Source: Cichorium intybus
Lineage: Eukaryota; Streptophyta; Magnoliopsida; Asterales; Asteraceae
Direction: 5' to 3'
Assembly: GCA_023525715.1 (NCBI GenBank)
Contig: CM042011.1
Location: 62,323,854 to 62,387,853, forward strand
DNA length: 64,000 bases
Shown here: positions 24,885 to 43,672 of the stretch, piece by piece
Numbering within the stretch: the stretch's first letter is position 1
How the letters are laid out: each line of letters starts with the position of its first letter
The notes under the pieces: model-generated
What the model was told of the DNA's origin: nothing
Seen by the model: only the letters and a program-made list of their open reading frames with translations
The model's database searches: none
Position numbers and translations under genes: made by a program

Positions 24885-26133
24885 CACTAGCTGGTCCTGC
24901 AGCTTGTGGGTTGGATTGTGGAAATGGTGATAACGGTCGAATACGAGACAACTACTTGATCACAAGCAACAAATCGACTAACCATTGTACCTGCTCTTGA
25001 ATAACATCTATCATCGCCACCACATATCTATGGTCAAGCTCCTGCTCAGGTTGTGCCTGATGTAACAGTGATTGTCGTCGGCATCGCTGCCTCGGCAGAA
25101 CTAGTGCATCCTCCTGCTTAACATGGGCCTCGACAACCTCAGCTGGAGAGGCCTCCATAAGCTTGTATCCCCCATGTATCTCTATTCGGCGTACCACCTG
25201 CATTTCCTCTAAAAATGTGGCATCCATCATTTGTGGCTCATATCCCACCATGCCTCCCAATAGCCTTTAAGGATCCCGTATGACTATGCCAGGCGCATCA
25301 GAATGTGGCCACCACAGATCGGGCTAGTTTCATTCGCCCCGTTGGTGTTTCACTCTAGATATGCGGCTATCAAGTACGAAAAATGTAAGAATACGGTCAG
25401 GGTGAGAAGGCCCCAAAAGAAAAACAGGTCAGTCGAGGGAAACTTCTCATCACCTCGACGGTGAATAATAGAAGATCTAATCACGTGGTGGAGGAGTTGG
25501 TGGACTGGCGAGCACATCATGCGGCTCCTTCGATGTAGAAGGCATGTAAACTCATGGGGCTACAATAACCCAGACCTCAGCCTCGCTAAAGTCTCGTGGC
25601 TGTACGGTGAGGTATGCATAGAGGAATGGAAGGAAGTGAATGTTGGTAGTCTCTGCCTGTGTATAGATATCAAGTCTCAAGGCTATCTCTCAGATGTTGC
25701 AGTGGTAGCTCATTCCTCTGAGTCTGAATGTAAATGTAGTATGTTCCATGTGCATAGTATGAAGCATATCATATGTGAATGTGGCAAAGAAATCATGTAC
25801 GGTGAGGTATGCATAGAGGAATGGAAGGAAGTGAATGTTGGTAGTCTCTGCCTGTGTATAGATATCAAGTCTCAAGGCTATCTCTCAGATGTTGCAGTGG
25901 TAGCTCATTCCTCTGAGTCTGAATGTAAACGTAGTATGTTCCATGTGCATAGTATGAAGCATATCATATGTGAATGTGGCAAAGAAATCAAGTACAAGCT
26001 ATGTCTAAACAACCTCGTGACATCAGAAAAGATTTCCTCAATCGACGTAAATTTGGGCACTCCCACCTCATCGGTAAATACTCATGTCAAATGCGGCTGC
26101 ATTAGGGGTGTGAAACCAACCTCTTCGGCGTAG
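24885..26133 (-). pseudogene. Degenerate Athila-type retrotransposon ORF1 (inferred)
   Basis: The minus strand reads FTFRLRGMSYHCNI-stop-EIALRLDIYTQ-AE twice, then FFFWGLLTLTVFLHFSYL, SPICGGHILMRLA-stop-SYGIL, and DATFLEEMQVVRRIEIHGGY, followed by a Gln-rich tail. The order resembles the ORF1 protein of Athila-like Ty3/gypsy elements (FRLxGxxxxxxxxELxxxLGIYT; ICGGxxTRLAxSYG). Stops and frame changes make it a pseudogene. A 195-bp in-frame tandem duplication starts at 25602/25797. The plus-strand open frame over 25519-26133 is a shadow of it. The family name is from memory. Confidence 0.5.
25602..25991. repeat. Tandem duplication, 195-bp unit x2
   Basis: Two nearly identical 195-bp units (65 codons), differing at a few bases (for example AAATG versus AAACG), inside the ORF1 remnant. 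Confidence 0.9.
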
Positions 26134-28514
<2,381 letters not shown>

Positions 28515-29225
28515 ATTAGGGGTGAGTAAAAACCGAACCGCAAACCGAAAAACTACACAAAAAGCAAAACCGAAACCCAATGAAATAACCGATGGTGCAT
28601 TTTTTTTACAAAAGAACTATTTGCGTTGCGATTCGGTTTTACATTATTTACTACACCGCACCATTTGTAAAACCGCATACCAAACACCGCATCGCAAAAC
28701 CGCGTCATATGATATTTTAAGTATTTAATTAATACATAGTGCATATTTAAGGTTTTTTTGAAATAAAGTTGAATAAAAAGAAGCTAAGAAACGAATTTCA
28801 CTTTTGATCTAAGTTCATAGCATAAACAAAAATTTAGTTTCAAGACTTAAAAAATGTATTTTTCACCACGTAAATATTATTTTAAGTTATCGCAAACATG
28901 ATTTAGCCATAGTTTTAATATTTTGTAGCACTTTCACAACTAACATGTTATAAAGTCGTTTTACATTTGTGTTCGGTTTGTTATAAACCCAAAAGACATT
29001 ATTATAATATATCGGTTTTGCGGTTTTAAAACCATCCAATGTAAAAACTGCACCGTAGCTATTGCGGTTTATAAATCGAACCAAACCTAAAAAAACCGAA
29101 CCGCACTTAAAACCGCAAACTGCACCAAATACAAAAACCGGAAGGTTCGATTTTGATAATCTAAAAACTGATCTATGCGGTTTTCGGTACGGTTGTAACC
29201 TAAAACCGCACCATGCTCACCCCTA
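28515..29225. mobile_element. hAT-type MITE with (AACCGCA) body
   Basis: TIR TAGGGGTGAG at both ends, TSD GACCTAAT (28507-28514, 29226-29233). The interior is rich in AACCGCA/TGCGGTT and ACCGAACC words. The short open frames inside are chance. Confidence 0.85.
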
Positions 29226-29233
29226 GACCTAAT

Positions 29234-29941
29234 AGAGCAAAGTATAATGACAGTTTAAATCATCACATTTTGTAAGAAATAATCGATTTCAAACACATGC
29301 ATTGGCAGAGTCACACAAACATCACAAGAAATTAATGTTTAAAATCATTTAAACATATCAAATAGAATGTTATGAGCAACCATTATCATACAACATCATG
29401 CTTAAGGGACCTTAGATCCAATTTCCTGAAAATGTGTTAATAAAAGGTATATTATTCCAATACCGACCCTTCTTACTCTATCGTATCATGCACCACCATC
29501 TGTAGCCACAAGCCAATTGATAACAATATCAAATCATTTTAGTAACTTAGGATGGGTTTAATTATGTCATCAAAGGGCTAGGCCACATATGTCCGACCAA
29601 CCATATATTTACAATATCATCTATAGAAATCTTCAAAGACCAATATTTGGTTCTTAAGATTCAATATTTGGTTCTTAAGATTCAGTGATCATGTTACACA
29701 ATTTAAGATAAATATATGTATATCAATTCGTACATACAATTCTAAATAGTGCATGAATAAGCTGAAGTAACTGGCTTTATGGGAGGCAAATCTAGGGTTT
29801 TGGGTGGTGAACGACGGCTAGGGAGATTTACTTATAGAGTCTAGACTAGTAAATGATGGTTGTGGGTGGTTAAACGTGGAAGGAGGCATTGGTGCATTTG
29901 TTTGTAGACAGAGACAGAGATTTAGGCAGAAGTGATGGAGG
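29234..29941. other. AT-rich intergenic DNA
   Basis: No gene seen; it ends at the TSD GGAGG of the next LTR element. Confidence 0.4.
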
Positions 29942-30112
29942 TGTTGAATATATAATCTAGACTTAGGGTTAGTTTAGTAATATTAAGTAGTAACAAATGC
30001 ATTAGGAAGTCAGTTACACTTAGGAAGGAAGTTAATGTTATAACCGTTACGTTTTGGGGTCAAAAGTCGCATTGCTTCAAGAAGAGATGCAACTGTTTAG
30101 AATGCTTGTGTC

Positions 30113-33114
<3,002 letters not shown>

Positions 33115-33373
33115 CTATGTAATGTAAGTTATGTTGGGCGTATCAATAGAAAATCTTTATTTTGTTTACAAACCCACCCTCCCTCTTTATGAATTCTTTC
33201 TCTCATGATATTTCCTTCACTTTTCTGTTAGTTATATTTGACTCCAACATCTGGTATTAAAGCCTAAGGTTCAAGATTGAAGAACCCAAGAAAACGCAGA
33301 AAGCTTTGAAGGAACTTAGAAGGAAATAGGCAGAAGAAAGACAAGAACGATCATCGGGAAAAGAGGTAATCGA

Positions 33374-33706
33374 ATGGATGAAGCGTGGATTGATGACCGA
33401 GTTGAAAATATCTCGGTAAAGTTAATGTTTGTTTCTGATGTTGTGTTCTTTGATCCGGATGAAAAGATTCTGGACAAAGTTTATGATGATTGTGAGGGTT
33501 CTATAGTGAAACCCAATGAAGAAATTGATGAGTTTGAGGATTCTGTGATGAATCCTAATGAAGATCATGATGAGTTTTACAGGATTTTCTCTAGAGTTAT
33601 GGGAAGTTCTGAGAAGTATATTATGTGGATGCTTGCTCAAGAAAAGTTGATTATGGAACTTGTGAAGAACACAATGACTCATTTTCATGAACAAACATTT
33701 AGATGA
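33374..33706 (+). CDS. Small acidic ORF in the LTR element, unrecognised
   Basis: I do not recognise this 110-residue frame. It is acidic in the first two thirds (EEIDEFED, NEDHDEF) and ends in a predicted helical segment with YIMWMLAQEKLIMELVK. It starts 124 bp after the left LTR, where gag begins in related elements, and could be a shortened gag-like frame or chance. No zinc knuckle, protease or RT follows. Confidence 0.3.
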   Translation: MDEAWIDDRVENISVKLMFVSDVVFFDPDEKILDKVYDDCEGSIVKPNEEIDEFEDSVMNPNEDHDEFYRIFSRVMGSSEKYIMWMLAQEKLIMELVKNTMTHFHEQTFR

Positions 33707-34136
33707 GAAGGAAGATCGTCTGCCGTGTATGTTGACAGTAGAAATGAAAGATGAGAACAGAAGATGATTGGCAACCAAACACTGAGAAAGATGATGGGAA
33801 AAATGAAATTCCAGAAATACCCCCATGGGAGAAAGTGGCTAAACCTGTAAAGGACGTTGAAGTAAATTTCATTGAAAGAACCGGTGACCCGTGTTTGTTA
33901 AAGCATTGAACGTTGGAGATTTCAAAATGTTAGAAGTGTAAAAGTCTAGATTAAGGGGGAATGTTGAAAATATAATCTAGACTTAGGGTTATTTTAGTAA
34001 TATTAAGTAGTAACAAATGCATCACGAAGTCAGTTACACTTAGGAAGGAAATTAATGTTAGAACCGTTATGTTTTCGGGTCAAATGTCGCATTGGTTCAA
34101 AGAAGAGATGCAACTATTTAGAATGCTTGTGTCGGT

Positions 34137-34138
<2 letters not shown>

Positions 34139-34189
<51 letters not shown>
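34139..34189. repeat. (TA)n, left side of element E4
   Basis: About 25 TA units in the right LTR. Confidence 0.95.
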
Positions 34190-35188
<999 letters not shown>

Positions 35189-35325
35189 CTATTTAATGTA
35201 AGTTCTGCTCGTATCAATATAATATTTTAATTTTGTTTACAGACCCACCATCCCTCTTTATGAATTCTTTCTCTCATGATATTTCCTTCATTTTTCTGTT
35301 AGTTATATTTGACTCCAACAGGAGG

Positions 35326-35548
35326 GTGGTTTTGGTTTTAAGAGAGAAAGACGAAGATGGAGGAATATAACGCCAAAGCGGTGCCGACGGTCTTGTTGGA
35401 CATGTTAGGCAACAGTTGATGGTGTTTCCCATTGAAGATGGTGTCAATGTAGTGGTTGTTGGAGGCAGCACACAGAAGCGACAATGTGGTGTGTGATGAT
35501 GATGTACGACATATGTTTAGAGTATAAGGGAGCGGGGGCATGAGATAT
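35326..35548. other. Short unique stretch between two LTR elements
   Basis: No gene recognised. Its last bases (CATGAGATA) match the left edge of duplication copy A. Confidence 0.4.
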
Positions 35549-36653
35549 TGTTGGATAAATCGGTTGATAGTCACATGCTCACTAGCATGGCTGGAACGTT
35601 GGTCTAGTAAGCTTTATATTTTCTGTTTTAATTAATAAGTTTTAGTTAGACTTAGTCATATTGTTGAGCAAGTTTGGTGGATAGTAAAGGGTTTGTTCCA
35701 ACATTTTATTAGGAGTACGTGAGTAGGTAGTTTCCTGTTTCCTTATCGGTATTTAAAGGCTTCTTTATTGTTTCTTATTGTGAGCATCTTGTAAGTCGTA
35801 TTCTTCCAAATTTATAAACTAGAAAATTGGCTCACAATTGTTTGTCTATTTTTTAGCGAACATGTGATATTGTGTGTTTTTAATCATTTTTTCAAGTTGT
35901 GATCCAACAATTGGTATCAGAGCCTAGGGCTCGCGAAGACGTAGAATGCCGGTTTGAGAGTCGATTTCGAGAAAAGGATTATCCCTTCGCTGTAGGGCAG
36001 ACGCAACAGGAAACATGTTTTTTATTTTTGTTTCGTTTTAAGGGATGGTGATGTTTTGATCGCAGGTTGTAGTCTTGAAAGTAGGTTCCATCCTTGATCC
36101 ATTTGTTTGTGTGATTAACCAAAGACGCAGAAAAGATGAGTGGAAGGAAATCAAAGCAGTTGTCTTTGAGTTCGGTTCGTGTCGCGGGTGATAGAAGACA
36201 GTAAAGGTGATGGTCACCTTGTTTTCTTGATCGGTGGAAGAATCTTACGGAATAGCATTGATCGGTAAAGGTATGGTCATCAATACAAGAAGGGAATGAA
36301 GAAACAACACGGTGTTAACACTATGGTAGTGGCGGTTCAAATCAGGTGGCTTTGGATGTGGTCGGGGAAGAGGTCATGGATCCGGGAAAAGCCGTGATGT
36401 TAATGAACCTGTCCAATGGTATGCCATGTTACATGTTACATTTGTTGTGAACAATCAAAATGGGTTGAACTAGAGATGACTTTAGATGTGACCGAGGTGG
36501 AGGTCGGGTGTCCGGGAAAGGTCGAGAATCGAGATGGTTTGAAAAAAGAAGAGGAGCCGTTTGGTATGATCAAACCGATTAAGGGGTGATTATTGGATGT
36601 GGTCGGGGAAGAGGTCGTGGATCTGGGAAAAGCCGTGATGTTAATGAACCTGT

Positions 36654-37640
36654 TGACAACGCCTAGTAATATCAAGTATTTTAGTCGTTGTTGAGCCTTA
36701 TTCTTAGTGAAATTATATCATATATGTTGTGGTATTCTCACTTTTTGTGTCAGTGCTTGTTTGGAAAGAAATGACGTAAACAGGGTCTAAAAGCGTACAA
36801 AATGGAAGAAGTTTGAAGATAAAGACAAAACAGTCGAATTCACACGCGCGCCGCGGAATTTACAAAGGCGCGACGTGGTAACTTAGCATTGAGGCGGTGG
36901 AGAAGATTAAAATGCCAAGAAAACGGGGATAAACCAGCACGCGCGCCGCGGATTTCACTTGTGCGCGGCGCAGCCTCTTAATTTTTGCAACTATAAATAG
37001 AGGGTTTTAGGTCGAAAAAAGCAGCAAAGACCTGACATAGGAACGACTCCCAATGCTTCTTTGACTCCGAGTTTCAGTTTTCAACAACCATAAATTGATA
37101 TTTTATGTTTTCTCTTTTAATTTCCAATTAGTTTAGTGATTTCGGTAGATTTTGCTAATGTCCTTGGGTGTGACAACCATTGGCATTAGTTCTTAGTTTT
37201 TGAAGTTTATGTTTACTGTTTTGAAACATTGGGATCTGAGTTTTTTAATAGTTAATCATTCGGTTATCGTTAATTGCTCTCTTTTCGGTGTTTTATGCTT
37301 TTGAATGGATTTTGGATGTTTAATTGTGTTGGATTTTTGGATTTGATCTTTGTTACTTCTGATTTTGAAATATCTTTCTGATTTCAGTAAGTACTTAGGT
37401 TAGTTTTGGTTTAGTTTAGTTGATGCTTGTGTTGGGTTTATTGGATTTGTGATTTTTGGGATTGTTTTTTGGTATAAGTCGGAAACTAGATCCTCTGGCT
37501 GTAAAAGTGACACTACAGTTGGTAATCTGTTGCCTACCTTGACCACGTAACTCCTGTGGATCGACCCTGACTACCACTGTACTAAGTGAGAGTGATGTTA
37601 TTTTACTATTTTTGACCGCATGACGACCGCTGCTATGTCA
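36654..37640 (+). mobile_element. Solo LTR of a Ty3/gypsy-type element
   Basis: A 987-bp TG...CA block (TGACAACG...GCTATGTCA) with TSD CCTGT on both sides (36649-36653, 37641-37645). Near its end TGTGGATCGACCCTGACTAC resembles the LTR tails of plant gypsy elements. It lies inside a direct repeat of the host LTR element. Confidence 0.85.
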
Positions 37641-37930
37641 CCTGTCCAACGGTATGCCATGTTACATGTTACATTTGTTGTAAACAATCAAAATGGGTTG
37701 AACTAAAGATGACTTTAGATGTGACCGAGGTGGAGATCGAGTGTCCGGGAAAGGTCGAGAATCGAGATGGTTTGAAAAAAGAAGAGGAGCCGTTTGGTAT
37801 GATCAAACTGATTAAGGGGGTGATTATTGGGTCAATCGGTTGATAGTCACATGATCACTAGCATGGCTAGAACGTTGGTCTAATAAGCTTTATATTTTAT
37901 GTTTTAATTAATATGTTTTAGTTAGACTCA

Positions 37931-38324
37931 GGCTCTGTTTTTTTTCATATTAAGTGCTGAATTGATACATGTTGCTGAATGGGTAACGATATCTGAATAG
38001 ATAAAGTTTTCATTTTTGTACCGAATGAACTGTCTAAATCTGAATAAATGACTATTTTACCCATATAAACGTTCCGAATAACAAATGACCAATATATAAG
38101 CATAAAATTACTCATGATTCATTATACAAATATAATTTTCATTGGGAAAATAAGGGCAATTTGGGAAAAATAAATATAAAACCATGACTTAATGTTATGG
38201 ACATCTATTTCCTAACTTAACCCACTAAGATATTTTGTTAACATTAAGTAAAAAACAATCATATATAGCTAAACCATTAAGTTTTTTATGCATTAAGTCC
38301 ATTAAGTAAATAAGAAACACCAAA
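37931..38324. mobile_element. hAT-like MITE inside the right LTR
   Basis: About 394 bp absent from the left LTR. The ends GGCTCTGTTTTTTTTCAT and, inverted, TTTGGTGTTTCTTATTTACT are imperfect TIRs, with ATTAAGT words inside. The TSD is unclear. Confidence 0.6.
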
Positions 38325-38636
38325 TTAGTCATATTGTTGACCTAGTTTGGTGGATAGTAAAGGGTTTGTTCGATTCCTGCATTTTATTAGAAGTACGTGA
38401 GTAGGTAGTTTCCTGTTTCCTAGATTAGTATTTAAAGGCTTCTTTATTGTTTCTTATTGTGAGCACCTTGTAAGTCGTATTCTTCCAAATTTATAAACCA
38501 GAAAATCCGCTAACGATTATTTGTCTATGTTTTTAGCTAACCTGTGATATTGTGTGTTTTTAATCCTTTTTACAAGCTGTGATCCAACAATAAGAATGCT
38601 TGGTTGGGGTTTATGCTCTTAAGGACATCAAAGGAA

Positions 38637-38901
38637 TTAACCATCACCCTGATGGCCTAGTGGATAAGGCTTAGGACTCCTTCTCTTCTCCCATAAGGAG
38701 GTTCTGAGTTCTAATCCCACTCCATCCCTTTCCCCATTGGGAGTGTTAGGTTTCAATCAGGGTATGGCCACTGGCCACCTCTCTACCCCCATAGGTGATT
38801 GATCCAGACCACCCTGCTTCCAGGTATGCATGGGCCCCAATGTTGCTTCATCAGGGTCATCCAAAGGATGGATCGGATGGGGTCCTCGGTTATAAAAAAA
38901 C
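38637..38901 (+). mobile_element. tRNA-derived SINE
   Basis: A 265-bp insert with a 14-bp TSD GGACATCAAAGGAA (38623-38636, 38902-38915). Pol III boxes are visible: A-box TGGCCTAGTGG and B-box-like GAGTTCTAATCC. The 3' end is TTATAAAAAAAC. It is absent from copy A. Confidence 0.9.
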
Positions 38902-40798
38902 GGACATCAAAGGAAACTATAGGCGAGATAATGGGGAATCCAAAATTTGAAAACAAGGATAAGATGGGGGAGATTCGGGTATATTTGAACGATTGGAGAT
39001 TTATGGGGAATGGAAGCCGAGATAAGAGGTGATAAGCATGTTGATTAGATAGCCTGTGCATTAAGTGTTTGTATTTTACTTTTGATAACTTATACCTCTA
39101 AAAGTTAAGAATTTTTTTGTCCTAATGAGGTGAATGGTTTATAATAGGTAGATTAATATTTAGGCATGTATCATGTATGTATGTAACAATGAGATTGTAC
39201 GGTCTTCAATCTTGGAAAGCCTTCCTAAGACTACCATAAATATATGTGAGTGGGGTCCACCATAACAACACACATGCGTGTCACCACCATTTAATATTCA
39301 TTTAGTAATTACTATATAATGAATTAGAAGGGGATTCTAGAAGGTTTGGGGTGGGGTGGCGGGGTTTGGGGAGTTTTTAGCGGGGTGCGATTTCTTTGCC
39401 AATAGTATTCCTCCAGCTTTCATTCCACCTCTCCTTGCACTTCGTCCACCTCATGCTTTCTCCGGTTCTTCCCCATCCGCCACACCTCCTTATCTGCTTC
39501 ACCATGCGATCCGCCATCTGTTTCTTTACACTATCCATCGCTTCTTCTTCCACCAAAAAACCCACGAGCTTCAGAGACACATACTCTCACAAGTTTAAGA
39601 ACGAACGAAGAAGAGGATGGCGACTTTGTGTAAACACCGATCACTTCTTCACATTACTTCATCGATCTATCACACTCGGTATATTCCATTGTCTCTTAAC
39701 TCTAATCGATCATACGTATCGATCAATTTCAAGTTTACCTTGATTTTGAAATGGTGTATTTTTCCACAAGTATCTCGACCCTATCCTCTGGGTCTATCAA
39801 TCGAGTGAGGTAAGTTTTAGCATCAAGAAATTTTAATTTTTTACAGAACTTCCCTCGATTTGCTTTTAGGCTTCAGCAACAATACTCTTAAGAATGTGAG
39901 TTCCCTCTTCTGGTTTTCCTTAAATAACATATGTTTCTGTGTTTGGTTCTAATTCGATTTTCAATTATGTTTTCTAACTCAATTGATGACTAATGTGGTG
40001 ATGGGTATGAAACTCATGGAGGTGTTTAGGTTTGAAAGGTTCCAGTGACTTGGTTTAGTACAGTTTCATAATTTTATTCGGAAATATCTCCTCTGTTTAA
40101 CCCTTGATCCCTCATAACCTTCTCTCGACTGTATTTTCGTATTTCAAAACACCATTGCACTGTGATGGCATTCAATTGTCTTTTGAGTCAATAGGTTTTT
40201 AGTATATGAGCCTGTTAGGAGTTGCCTTTTGTTTTCTGTTTTCTAATTCAGAGTGCAGAGCATAAAAGAACAAACACCTAAACTATGTAGGAGTTGGATT
40301 TGCTGAAGCAAAAGTAGTAGTAAACAAGCCATAATTACTTCCCAAAGACTTCACAACAGTTATTGATGTTGCAGGTTTCCTCTCAGATTGCCAGGTATTA
40401 GTTTTCCTTCTAAGTTCACTAACTAGAGATATATTTTCGTTTTAGTCATCAAATGTGTGAAACTTTTCAATCAGAACTTCACATTGGCGTCATTTTTACA
40501 TGATATTTTCAGGAGAAACGGCTTGCAAAGGATATTGAATTTATTGAAAAAAAATATAGGATTCAAGCTCAGAGTTCTAGCCCAGAATTATCCTGATACA
40601 CCTGGTATGCTAACTATCTTTAATAAACTACTATTTTGATCCTCTTAATTACATTGTTCATTCAAATTTTTATCATACTTATGCAGGATTATCAATCAAA
40701 GATTTGTGGCAATTAGATGATAGAACCATTGTTTTTGTTGCTAATCCTACTTTTGGTAAAGTTTCCATCTCTGGTATCCTCCATCCATTACTTCTTTT

Positions 40799-43672
40799 TG
40801 TTAGGAATGGTTGGTGAAGATTTTTTCAATGGTTGGTGAGGTTGGTGAATGTTAAAGAAGTTTGGTGAAGAAGTTGGTGCAACCCCTATTATTGAAGGAA
40901 AATTTCGTATGTTTCCATTGTTAATAGTGCACCTCAAAACATGTATAAATATGCCATTAGTTGAAGAACAACATGCACCACAACACACAATACATGTAAA
41001 GATTGAGTGTGTATCTCTTGTAATCTCCTCATTCAAATAAAATCTAGTTGTGCCTGTGGATGTAGGATTGACACCGAATCCGAACCACATAAAATCCTTG
41101 TGTTCTTAATTTGTGAGCTAAGTGTGTGAGTTTCGTGTTCGTATGCTAAGTGTCTCGATCCTAACAAGTGGTATCAGAGCCTTGGTTTAGCTCCAGAGGG
41201 TGATTTTCTGTTTTTTGGTCGAAAATTTTTTTGTCTCAAAAACGCTTTTGGTGTACGCCGTTGGAAAGGTCTCGTTCCGCAGATTCCGAAAATATATTTT
41301 TGGATTTTTTCGACCACCGGAAGACCTCCAAATCGCCGGCCAAACGTTCGCCGGAATAGTGACCGGAGAAACCAGATCGCCGGGGAAGACGACACTGTAG
41401 CGCCGGAGTCCGCCGGAGAATACGACACTGTAGCGCCAGAGTCCGCCGGAGAAGACGACACTGTATTAGTTCACTGTAGCGTTACTGTAGCAGTTCACTG
41501 TAGCGGTTCCTGTAGCAGTACTGTAGCAGATTTTTTCAGAAAATTGCAAAACAGGTCCCTGGAGTTCCGAAAATTGCAAAACAAGTCCCTGAACTTCCAG
41601 GAAATTGCAAGACAGGTCCCTGAAGTCTCAGAAAAATTGCAAAATTGTCTCGAGTTGTTTCTTGTTTGTCGTAATGGCTGAAGACAAGATTGTAATCGAG
41701 AAGTTCAACGGTTCTGACTTTAGCTGGTGGAAAATGCAATTAGAAGCATTGCTATGTCAGAAAGATTTGGACGTGGTACTTGGAAACAAACCGGAGAAAA
41801 TGGAAAAAGCTGCTGAAGATGCGTGGAACTCAAAGGACAAGAAAGCTAAGGCGGTTATTACTTTGTCGTTGGAAAGGAGCGTTGCTTTCAACATCATGAA
41901 GGAAACCACGGCGCGTGGTATGATGGATGCTCTGACGAACATGTATGAGAAATCGTCGGCGGCTAACAAGGTGTTCTTGATGAGGGAGTTATTCACTACA
42001 AGGATGAATGAGGAAAGTTCTGTTACGGTTCACATTAACAATCTAAATTCAATTCTGTCCAGATTATCTTCTGTGGGAATTAAATTTGATAATGAAACTC
42101 AAGCTGCACTGCTGCTAGCTTCACTACCTAATAGTTGGTCCGGAACAGTTATGGCTGTTACTAGCTCCGTAGGAGCTAGTGGTATGACTTTTGAAGGGGT
42201 TAGAGACTTGGTTTTGGGCGAGGATATCAGACGAAAAAATCAAGGTGGATCATCTTCTTCTGCGTTATTGAATATGGACAGAGGTAGAAGGAATAGCAGG
42301 AACAGTGGGAGCCGAGGAAGAAGTTCTTCTAGAACTAGGAAGAATGTGAAGTGCTGGAACTGCCAAGAGGTGGGACATGTTAAGAGTCAATGTCCAAAGA
42401 AAGAATTGAACATTGCTGGTGCTAAGGGTGTGTCTGAGGATGATGTACTGATACTAAGTATGGAAAGTTCTGTAGACTCTTGGGTCATGGATTCAGGAGC
42501 TTCGTTTCACGCCATGGACAACGGAGAAACGATGGTGAATCTAAAAGAATGAGATTTTGGGAAGGTACAGTTAGCAAATGACGAGATGCTTCAAGTAACG
42601 GGCATAGGAGATATTGATCTGGTTACTTCATTGGGAACTACATGGAACCTGAAGAATGTCAGGGTGATTCCGGAGCTGAAGAAGAAATTGATTTCTGTTG
42701 GTCAGCTGGATAAACAAGGACTGGAAGTAAGGTTTGGTGGTGGTAAATGGAGGGTGGTAAATGGTAATTCGGTGATTGTTCAAGGTATGAAGCGTGGGTC
42801 ATTGTATATGGTTGAGGTACCTGCTGAGGGAAGTATGACCGTCCCCGTTAAGCATGACAAAATCTGGTTCGCTAAATCTAGTGCTAAGAGAGTTCATTTT
42901 GCAAACATGAATTCTGGAGCCAAAGGGATGTTAGTTGAACGAGTCGGAAAGTCTAAACCATTCAGGGGATTTTGTGACAGTGGGAGCACGGGGTGTGTTC
43001 CTAGTACAGTTACAAAGAGTCGTTGGGTTTTGAAGACTAAGACTGAAAAATTTTCTCCTGTTGGAAGTTTGCAAAGTTTGGAGAGTGTTAGTGGTCCTCG
43101 GTGTATCTCTGGAGCTGGTGGAGTGTCCAAACCGGTTAGAGCTAGTGGGAGTTTCAACTGGCCCTTCTAGTAATTGATATGAGGGGGTGGTTGCAACTAG
43201 GAAAATTTGACTAAGTTTTACCTTGTTCTTAGGAACTGGAAGCTTGGAAGACTTGTCATGTTTGGAGATTAATGAATGATGTTCAAAATCTTCAAGTGGG
43301 AGATTGTTAGGAATGGTTGGTGAAGATTTTTTCAATGGTTGGTGAGGTTGGTGAATGTTAAAGAAGTTTGGTGAAGAAGTTGGTGCAGCCCCTATTATTG
43401 AAGGAAAATTTCTTATGTTTCCATTGTTAATAGTGCACCTCAAAACATGTATAAATAGGCCATTAGTTGAAGAACAACATGCACCACAACACACAATACA
43501 TGCAAAGATTGAGTGTGTATCTCTTGTAATCTCCTCATTTAAATAAAATCTAGTTGTGCCCGTGGATGTAGGATTGACACCGAATCCGAACCACGTAAAA
43601 TCCTTGTGTTCTTAATTTGTGAGCTGAGTGTGTGAGTTTCGTGTTCGTATGCTAAGTGTCTCGATCCTAACA
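40799..43672 (+). mobile_element. Copia-derived non-autonomous LTR element inside H2
   Basis: Two 368-bp LTRs (40799-41166, 43305-43672; TGTTAGG...CCTAACA) differ at about eight sites by eye. TSD is CTTTT. PBS AGTGGTATCAGAGCC and a purine tract are present. It sits in an intron of the captured lumen-protein gene, so it inserted after or at that intron's capture. Confidence 0.93.
41674..43170 (+). pseudogene. Copia Gag-protease with stop; integrase/RT/RNase H missing
   Basis: ATG 41674 (MAEDK) opens a copia Gag: FNGSDFSWWKMQLEALL, LTNMYEKSSA, then a CX2CX4HX4C knuckle (CWNCQEVGHVKSQC) and protease WVMDSGASFH. A TGA at 42550-42552 interrupts it, and the same frame continues (VTGIGDIDL, LISVGQLDKQGLEV, KRGSLYMVEV) to 43170. 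That is the protease tail and pre-integrase region. The integrase core, RT and RNase H are absent before the right LTR, so it is a large-deletion derivative that needs proteins in trans. Confidence 0.88.

Larger units (their letters stand above)
35549..38589 (+). mobile_element. Non-autonomous LTR element (LARD/TRIM-like) with nested insertions
   Basis: The left LTR is 35549-35909 (TGTTGG...CCAACA), followed by the PBS ATTGGTATCAGAGCC. The right LTR is 37825-38589, with its first TG mutated to TA and a MITE at about 37931-38324 inside. No coding domain is found internally. A direct repeat of about 250 bp (from 36355 and from 36598, the second split by a solo LTR) fills the interior. No clean TSD is found, but copy A shows the empty site. 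Confidence 0.8.

Noticed and set aside
25519..26133. 204-residue plus-strand frame with a 65-residue repeat
   Set aside because: The minus strand reads as a degenerate Athila-like ORF1, so this is its shadow.
38650..38720. tRNA-like A and B boxes suggesting a tRNA gene
   Set aside because: They sit inside a 265-bp insert with a 14-bp TSD and A-rich tail, so this is a SINE; no full cloverleaf is seen.
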